Part shown: positions 29,205 to 33,202 of the stretch, in pieces
How positions within the stretch are numbered: position 1 is the stretch's first letter
Layout: each line of letters opens with the position of its first letter
From: Bacillus sp. J33
GTDB taxonomy: Bacteria; Bacillota; Bacilli; Bacillales; Cytobacillaceae
Length of the DNA: 33,202 nt
Direction of reading: 5' to 3'
NCBI RefSeq assembly: GCF_000518885.1
Contig: NZ_KI912517.1
Coordinates: forward strand, 389 to 33,590
Position numbers and translations under genes: made by a program
The notes under the pieces: generated by a model
What the model was told of the DNA's origin: nothing
The model's database searches: none
Seen by the model: the letters and a program-made list of their open reading frames with translations, nothing else

Positions 29205-30365
29205 ATGTTAATTAGCAAGAAAAAAGGCCTGTTGTTGTCTTTAATACTGTTTTCTGCCATCCTTGTCATCATGAAGCCAGTTCAAGACTCATTGACTAGG
29301 GCGGCTGCCGCTGATGGGTCATGGTCTTCGCCATACTCTATTTCACAAAGCATAAATTCACAAAATAACTCAAGCAAAACGGTCCAGGGATATGTGGTTG
29401 GGCAGCCTACTTCAACTAGCACGGTAATTACCAGCGGTTTTCCAAATGACTATGCTTTGGCTCTGGCAGACAGCCCAGCAGAAACGAGCACGGCTAACAT
29501 GCTATATGTCCAGATTCCATCTTCTTTCCGTTCAGCTTTTGGATTACAATCAAATCCTCACTTAATCGGGAAGCAAATCAAGGTAACCGGCACTCTTACC
29601 GCTTATTTTTCCCACCCTGGGCTAAAAAATGGCACTGCTTTTGAACTTCAGGGAGATGAGTCAAATACCCCAGAACCGGAAGGATATTATGATCCCGCCT
29701 ATGGAAAAACTGATGAAGCGCTAAAAACAGCACTGCATAACATTATTGACGATCATACCGAAATTTCTTATTCGGACGTATGGGAAGCACTTCGCAGAAC
29801 AGACGAAGACCCTCTTAATCCCAATAATGTTATTCTGCTTTATACGGGCCGCTCTCAGGGGAAATATACAAATGGGGCAGGAGTGGATGATTGGAACAGG
29901 GAACATGTATGGGCTAAATCGCATGGAGATTTCGGTACAGCCATGGGTGCCGGAACCGATTTGCATCATTTGAGGCCGACAGATGCTTCAGTCAATAGCT
30001 CCAGAGGGAACCTAGACTTTGACAATGGCGGTACCCAGCATTCGGAGGCAATTGGAAATTATTTTGATTCAGATTCATGGGAGCCTAGGGATAGCGTAAA
30101 AGGCGATGTAGCTCGAATGCTTTTTTATATGGCTGTTCGATATGAAGGCGACAGCGGCGAACTGGATTTGGAATTAAATAATCTGGTCAATAATGGGTCT
30201 GCCCCTTACCATGGAAAAATGTCCGTTTTGCTCCAATGGCATAAAGAAGATCCAGTTGATGATATTGAGCGCAGAAGAAATGAAATTATCTATACTGAAT
30301 ACCAGCATAACCGCAATCCTTTTATTGACCATCCTGAATGGGCATCAGCCATTTGGGAGCAGTAG
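29205..30365 (+). CDS. Secreted endonuclease I-type nuclease with an N-terminal OB-like domain
   Basis: A 386-residue exported nuclease. Residues 1-37 are a signal peptide (KKKGLLLSLILFSAILVIMK, cleavage near AAAADG). Residues about 50-160 form an OB-like domain (GYVVGQPTSTSTVITSGF, LIGKQIKVTGTLTAYF), probably for nucleic-acid binding. Residues about 170-380 are the EndA/BsnA-type nuclease, with the metal-binding core NREHVWAKSHGDF, TDLHHLRPTDASVNSSRGNL. The enzymes cut RNA and/or DNA outside the cell. The frame opens at 29082, but GGAGGCG precedes ATG 29205. Bacillus Bsn and YhcR are the closest known types. Confidence 0.9.
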   Translation: MLISKKKGLLLSLILFSAILVIMKPVQDSLTRAAAADGSWSSPYSISQSINSQNNSSKTVQGYVVGQPTSTSTVITSGFPNDYALALADSPAETSTANMLYVQIPSSFRSAFGLQSNPHLIGKQIKVTGTLTAYFSHPGLKNGTAFELQGDESNTPEPEGYYDPAYGKTDEALKTALHNIIDDHTEISYSDVWEALRRTDEDPLNPNNVILLYTGRSQGKYTNGAGVDDWNREHVWAKSHGDFGTAMGAGTDLHHLRPTDASVNSSRGNLDFDNGGTQHSEAIGNYFDSDSWEPRDSVKGDVARMLFYMAVRYEGDSGELDLELNNLVNNGSAPYHGKMSVLLQWHKEDPVDDIERRRNEIIYTEYQHNRNPFIDHPEWASAIWEQ

Positions 30366-30372
30366 CTGAAAT

Positions 30373-30407
30373 GGGCACTTTCTTTAATTAGGAAGTGTCC
30401 TTTTTGT
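30373..30407 (+). terminator. Terminator after the nuclease gene
   Basis: GGGCACTTTC and GGAAGTGTCC pair with a G-T wobble around an 8-base loop, followed by TTTTTG. Confidence 0.85.
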
Positions 30408-30536
30408 TTTTAAAAGGTTCACAAATTCACAATATATTCTGATATTACTATAGAGGTTTAGCTTTTATAATAAGGAAAGGAAGGAAGCGTTTTCACATCT
30501 TCTATTAATAATATGAAGACTAAAAGGGTGATGGAA

Positions 30537-30719
30537 ATGGACTATTTAGAGATTAAACAGAAGCTTGAGGCAGCTAAGCAGGATTTAATGATTAAAATGC
30601 AGGACCCAGCTGTATTGAAAGAAGATAAAGAAAGGATTCAAAAGTTGATTGCCAACTATGAGTATATGATCGAATTAACAGATATGAATCATTTTGAACG
30701 CGGGAAAGTGACTCAGTAA
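30537..30719 (+). CDS. DUF3896 small protein
   Basis: A 60-residue, highly charged, helical protein: MDYLEIKQKLEAAKQDLMIK, then DPAVLKEDKERIQKLIANYE and YMIELTDM. It resembles the Bacillus DUF3896 family of unknown function, with a hairpin-like two-helix layout. ATG 30537 is preceded by GGGTGATGG; ATG 30531 and the frame opening at 30513 are other starts. It is monocistronic and ends on the terminator at 30720-30752. Confidence 0.75.
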   Translation: MDYLEIKQKLEAAKQDLMIKMQDPAVLKEDKERIQKLIANYEYMIELTDMNHFERGKVTQ

Positions 30720-30752
30720 GGGAGGCGAATATAAAGTCGCCTCCTTTTCCTT
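30720..30752 (+). terminator. Terminator after the DUF3896 gene
   Basis: GGAGGCGA and TCGCCTCC form a perfect stem around an 8-base loop, followed by TTTTCC. Confidence 0.85.
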
Positions 30753-30854
30753 TATTCACCTATAAGAGAATTGAAGGGATTATTTAAGGACGGATTGACC
30801 ATTCTTTTAATATGAATGTATTTTATTCATCTTAAAAGAGAGGGAATTCTAGTC

Positions 30855-31511
30855 ATGAAAAAACAATACGCTGTGTTTGGTTTGGGCCGTTTTGGAGGTA
30901 GTCTGGTAAAAGAGTTTCACGAGCTTGGAGTCGAGGTTTTGGCAATAGATATTGATCAGGAAAAAGTGGATCAATACGCACAATTTGTTACTTATGCCGT
31001 TCAAATTAATGGAATTGATGAAGCAGCGATTAAACAAGCGGGAATAAAGAATATCGATCATGCCTTTGTTTCCTTTGGCGAAAATATTGAATCCAGCATC
31101 TTAACCTCCTTGCTGCTGAAGGAAATGGGAATTCCCAAGGTTTGGGCAAAGGCGCATAATGAGTATCATGCAAGGGTGCTTGATAAAATTGGAGTAGATC
31201 GGGTAATCCATCCTGAAAGGGATATGGCAAAGCGGATCGCACACCATATCGTATCAGAAAAGATGATTGATTATATTGAACTGTCTGAGGACTATAGTAT
31301 GGTTGAAATTGTTGCCACAGACAAGATACATAATAAGTCTTTATTAGATTTAAACATAAGGGCAAAGTATGGATGCAATATCGTTGGAATTCAGCGGGGG
31401 AAAGAGATTATTGTGTCCCCTCCTGCTGATGAGGTCATTTTAAAAGGCGATGTTCTGATCGTTATGGGAAGGAATAATGGAATCGGCAGGTTTGAAAGAC
31501 ATGGGGTTTAG
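30855..31511 (+). CDS. Ktr/Trk-type potassium uptake regulatory subunit (KtrA/KtrC-like)
   Basis: A 218-residue RCK protein that gates a KtrB/KtrD potassium channel. The N-terminal RCK_N Rossmann domain has GLGRFGGSLVKEFHELG, AIDIDQEKV and HPERDMAKRIAHHIV; the C-terminal RCK_C domain (about 135-218) has DLNIRAKYGCNIVGIQRGKE. The octameric ring binds ATP/ADP and, through RCK_C, c-di-AMP in related proteins. The segment usually reading DSTDE is NGIDE here. No channel gene is adjacent, as with the stand-alone KtrC of B. subtilis, but the end (RFERHGV) looks more like KtrA, so I leave the symbol open. The frame opens at 30816; ATG 30855 after AGAGGG is the likely start. Confidence 0.93.
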   Translation: MKKQYAVFGLGRFGGSLVKEFHELGVEVLAIDIDQEKVDQYAQFVTYAVQINGIDEAAIKQAGIKNIDHAFVSFGENIESSILTSLLLKEMGIPKVWAKAHNEYHARVLDKIGVDRVIHPERDMAKRIAHHIVSEKMIDYIELSEDYSMVEIVATDKIHNKSLLDLNIRAKYGCNIVGIQRGKEIIVSPPADEVILKGDVLIVMGRNNGIGRFERHGV

Positions 31512-31812
31512 AGAAAACTGGCGGGGAGTTTCCTGGCCCGTGATCCGTGTTTCCGGATTATAGGAAATCCCAATTTATGATTTTGCCTCCATCAATGAGG
31601 ATTTGGTCAAATAGGTTTAACCCTTACTGGAGAGGAGAAACCTTGTGTTACCATGTAAATTCCATTACAGAAGAATAAAGAGGGATTCTATGTATACTTA
31701 TCGAATCTACAAGGAATTGCATAGACTCAATCTGAAACTATCTCCTGGATTGTTACCTTTTTTTTAAGTAATAAATCGAAACAGGATAGAGAAGGGATCT
31801 CTATCCTGTTTT
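31512..31812. other. Intergenic stretch
   Basis: Contains the tiny 25-codon frame at 31690 and the terminator at 31781-31815; otherwise no gene or repeat is seen. Confidence 0.5.
31690..31767 (+). CDS. Possible 25-aa peptide
   Basis: ATG 31690 lies 6-7 bases after AGAGGG and opens MYTYRIYKELHRLNLKLSPG, then LLPFF and TAA at 31765. The basic-amphipathic composition is compatible with a small peptide, but 25 codons are little evidence. It could equally be chance. Confidence 0.25.
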   Translation: MYTYRIYKELHRLNLKLSPGLLPFF

Positions 31813-31815
31813 TTA
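31781..31815. terminator. Bidirectional terminator
   Basis: ACAGGATAGAGA and TCTCTATCCTGT form a perfect 12-base stem around five bases, with TTTTTT on the plus side. It ends the minus-strand gene at 31813. Confidence 0.9.
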
Positions 31816-32004
31816 TCTTTTAAAACTTATTAATTTTAAAAAGGGACTTTTCTTTTTATCAGTAATTTTTATCTCGTTTTTCGAAATTTTATCTTGGTTT
31901 TCCAATATCCAATTTTGAAGTTCTTTTTTATCTTTACATTGAGTATGGTAGGTTTCTCCGCCTTTGCCAACAGCATTGACTACGAATCTGCATTTATTAT
32001 CCAT
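31813..32004 (-). CDS. Small Cys-containing protein, 63 aa (paralogue of the protein at 21545)
   Basis: Starts MDNKCRFVVNAVGKGGETYH, then TQCKDKKELQNWI and a lysine-rich end (ITDKKKSPFLKLISFKR). It aligns along its whole length with the protein at 21545-21736; both keep Cys 5 and the Cys of CKDK, the GK-GE-Y core and a basic, hydrophobic C-terminus. ATG 32004 follows AAGGTGGT; the frame extends to a GTG at 32013 inside the ribosome site. The family is not recognised. Both genes are alone, with a nearly identical -10 block. Confidence 0.8.
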   Translation of the reverse strand: MDNKCRFVVNAVGKGGETYHTQCKDKKELQNWILENQDKISKNEIKITDKKKSPFLKLISFKR

Positions 32005-32042
32005 CGGCACCACCTTGTTTCCTTTTAGTAGAATCTAGGTGC

Positions 32043-32070
32043 ATTATAACAAGAGAGAATTGAATTTCAA
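32043..32070 (-). promoter_or_regulatory. Promoter of the second 63-aa Cys protein gene
   Basis: On the minus strand TTGAAA (32070-32065), 16 bases, then TATAAT (32048-32043), in the block TTGTTATAATGC also found upstream of the paralogue. Confidence 0.7.
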
Positions 32071-32244
32071 TGGTTTTAATGTAAATTTTTTATCTATTGA
32101 ATAATATTTTTATGGAAGAAAAAAAGATCCTTAAACTCTGAGGTGTACAAATATAGCTTTAAGACTATGAGAATGTAAAGACTTTGAAGTAAAATAGGAT
32201 TATAAAGGCAGTATTACAATAGTGAATTCGAGGAGTGCCCATAT

Positions 32245-33036
32245 ATGGAAACCTTACTTATTTATAAAGATGAAGTATCGAATAAATTCTGGAAAATTAA
32301 CGTAACAGGCAAAGTTTTTACGGTTACTTATGGGAAAGTTGGATCGATAGGATCGGTGAAAACGAAAGAGTTTGATTCGGAGGAACTCTGCCAAAAAGAA
32401 GCCAATAAACTCATTCAGTCCAAGCTGAAAAAAGGTTATGTCGGAGCAGCTATTTCTGCACAAGTGATCAAAGAAAGCACAATGACTGAAAACCTATTTT
32501 GGGATTTGATTGAGACTGCCAAGAAAAAAGGAGAAGATCCTGACGAGCAGCTTGAGTGGCTAATAAACAATTTATCCAAAAGGCCTGTAAAAGATATTGT
32601 AATGTTCGATTACTGGTTTAATCAGAATTATTACAAATCATATTCATCTAATCTCTGGGCGGCAGCATATATCATTATGGGCGGATGTTCAGACGATTGC
32701 TTCGATTATTTCCGGGCATGGCTGCTTTATCAAGGAAACGAAGTATATGAATCTAGTTTAATTGATCCCGAAAAAATAATTCCTTCACTTCGCCGTCTTG
32801 AAGAAGACGGGGATGTTCCGCAGTTTGAAGACTTATTCTATGCAGCCAGTATGGCATATGAAGAAAAGACTGGATATGATGAAGACCAATACTATAAATT
32901 ATACGAAAAGCTGTCTGGAGATAGCTATGTACAGCCCGAAATCGAACTGGATTGGGACGAAGATGATGAAGAGGGGTTAAAAAGAATGTATCCCAAGCTA
33001 TGGGAGAGATATGGAGAGAACCCTTTGGAATATTAA
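32245..33036 (+). CDS. WGR-domain and DUF4240-domain protein
   Basis: A 263-residue two-domain protein. Residues 1-72 form a WGR-type domain (KFWKINVTGKVFTVTYGKVG, SVKTKEFDSEELCQKEANKL), a fold seen in PARPs and MolR-like proteins and thought to bind nucleic acid. Residues about 82-260 are DUF4240 (MTENLFWDLIETAKKKGEDP, FDYFRAWLLYQGNEVYESSL), usually found alone and of unknown function. The C-terminus is acidic. ATG 32245 follows GAGGAGTG. A single-gene unit with a terminator at 33044. Confidence 0.88.
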   Translation: METLLIYKDEVSNKFWKINVTGKVFTVTYGKVGSIGSVKTKEFDSEELCQKEANKLIQSKLKKGYVGAAISAQVIKESTMTENLFWDLIETAKKKGEDPDEQLEWLINNLSKRPVKDIVMFDYWFNQNYYKSYSSNLWAAAYIIMGGCSDDCFDYFRAWLLYQGNEVYESSLIDPEKIIPSLRRLEEDGDVPQFEDLFYAASMAYEEKTGYDEDQYYKLYEKLSGDSYVQPEIELDWDEDDEEGLKRMYPKLWERYGENPLEY

Positions 33037-33043
33037 CTTTTAC

Positions 33044-33076
33044 AGAAGGCTGCCTAATGAGGGCAGTCTTTTTTAA
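33044..33076 (+). terminator. Terminator after the WGR-DUF4240 gene
   Basis: AAGGCTGCC and GGCAGTCTT pair with one G-T wobble around a 7-base loop, with a run of T. Confidence 0.85.
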
Positions 33077-33138
33077 ATTTGGAAATCTTTATTAAGTTCA
33101 TAGAATCTTTTTAGAAAAAACTTGATCATAAGCAATTT

Positions 33139-33202
33139 ATGAAGCCGGAAAATATTTCAAGGGAGAGAAAAAGGTCGCCATGAAGCTTCCATGAAGCCGG
33201 AA
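33139..33202. repeat. Direct repeat ATGAAGCCGGAA, 52 bp apart, at the right edge
   Basis: ATGAAGCCGGAA occurs at 33139-33150 and 33191-33202, exactly 52 bases apart, with a shorter copy CATGAAGCTTCC at 33179-33190. The window ends within the second copy, so the array size is unknown. Confidence 0.6.

Overview
The window reads as chromosomal accessory DNA from a low-GC, Gram-positive, spore-former-type Bacillaceae (Bacillus, Mesobacillus or Cytobacillus-like). The evidence is strong AGGAGG-type ribosome binding sites, many Rho-independent terminators, TTGACA/TATAAT promoters, and proteins that look bacillary: Maa, a Ktr RCK subunit, a two-gene FluC pair, PCYCGC and DUF3896 proteins. Two degenerate intergenic elements of a kind I recall from Bacillus genomes are also present. 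There are no rRNA or tRNA genes, no CRISPR array and no recognisable prophage. The species call is inference.

Layout. 1-356: 5' end of an IS3-type element running off the left edge. 357-1390: a 21-bp repeat array, a GyrI-like effector-binding protein and a broken zinc-ribbon mini-gene. 1396-6355: YdjM-type membrane protein, TraB-family protein, an ABC-2 exporter pair, and maltose acetyltransferase. 6545-9697: hypothetical protein, a Cys-cluster/pentapeptide protein, a Nudix hydrolase, and a stand-alone second copy of the DNA sliding clamp (DnaN) behind a palindrome that can mask its ribosome binding site. 10009-13438: response regulator, large multi-pass histidine kinase and ECF sigma factor in one tight operon. 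13549-15206: intergenic element, PCYCGC lipoprotein pseudogene, another 21-bp-period array, and a small membrane protein gene. 15495-17299: VOC protein, fluoride riboswitch with two overlapping fluoride channel genes, DUF805 protein.

17537-21095: VOC protein, nucleotidyltransferase, 52-bp-period repeats, DUF1572 protein, and a dicarboxylate/glutamate-type symporter on the minus strand preceded by a c-di-AMP (ydaO-type) riboswitch. 21545-25053: small Cys protein, phosphotransferase, and an XRE-cupin regulator divergent from an extradiol dioxygenase/DoxX pair across a large inverted repeat. 25233-26991: two GNATs and a DUF899 protein. 27000-28180: a decayed stretch with an Imm5-like pseudogene, six to seven copies of a 52-bp repeat, and a disrupted membrane mini-gene. 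28308-33036: DinB protein, secreted endonuclease I-type nuclease, DUF3896 protein, Ktr potassium-gating subunit, a paralogue of the small Cys protein, and a WGR-DUF4240 protein. The last 64 bases start another repeat with a 52-bp period.

Themes. Most genes are single stress, detoxification or housekeeping units with their own terminators. The RNA switches sense fluoride and c-di-AMP, and the Ktr subunit belongs to a family also controlled by c-di-AMP, so K+/anion balance may link the symporter and Ktr gene. The least explained signals are the intergenic arrays with 20-21 bp and 51-52 bp periods, the RR-HK-ECF operon, the extra DnaN with its leader palindrome, and the pair of small Cys proteins with near-identical promoter cores.
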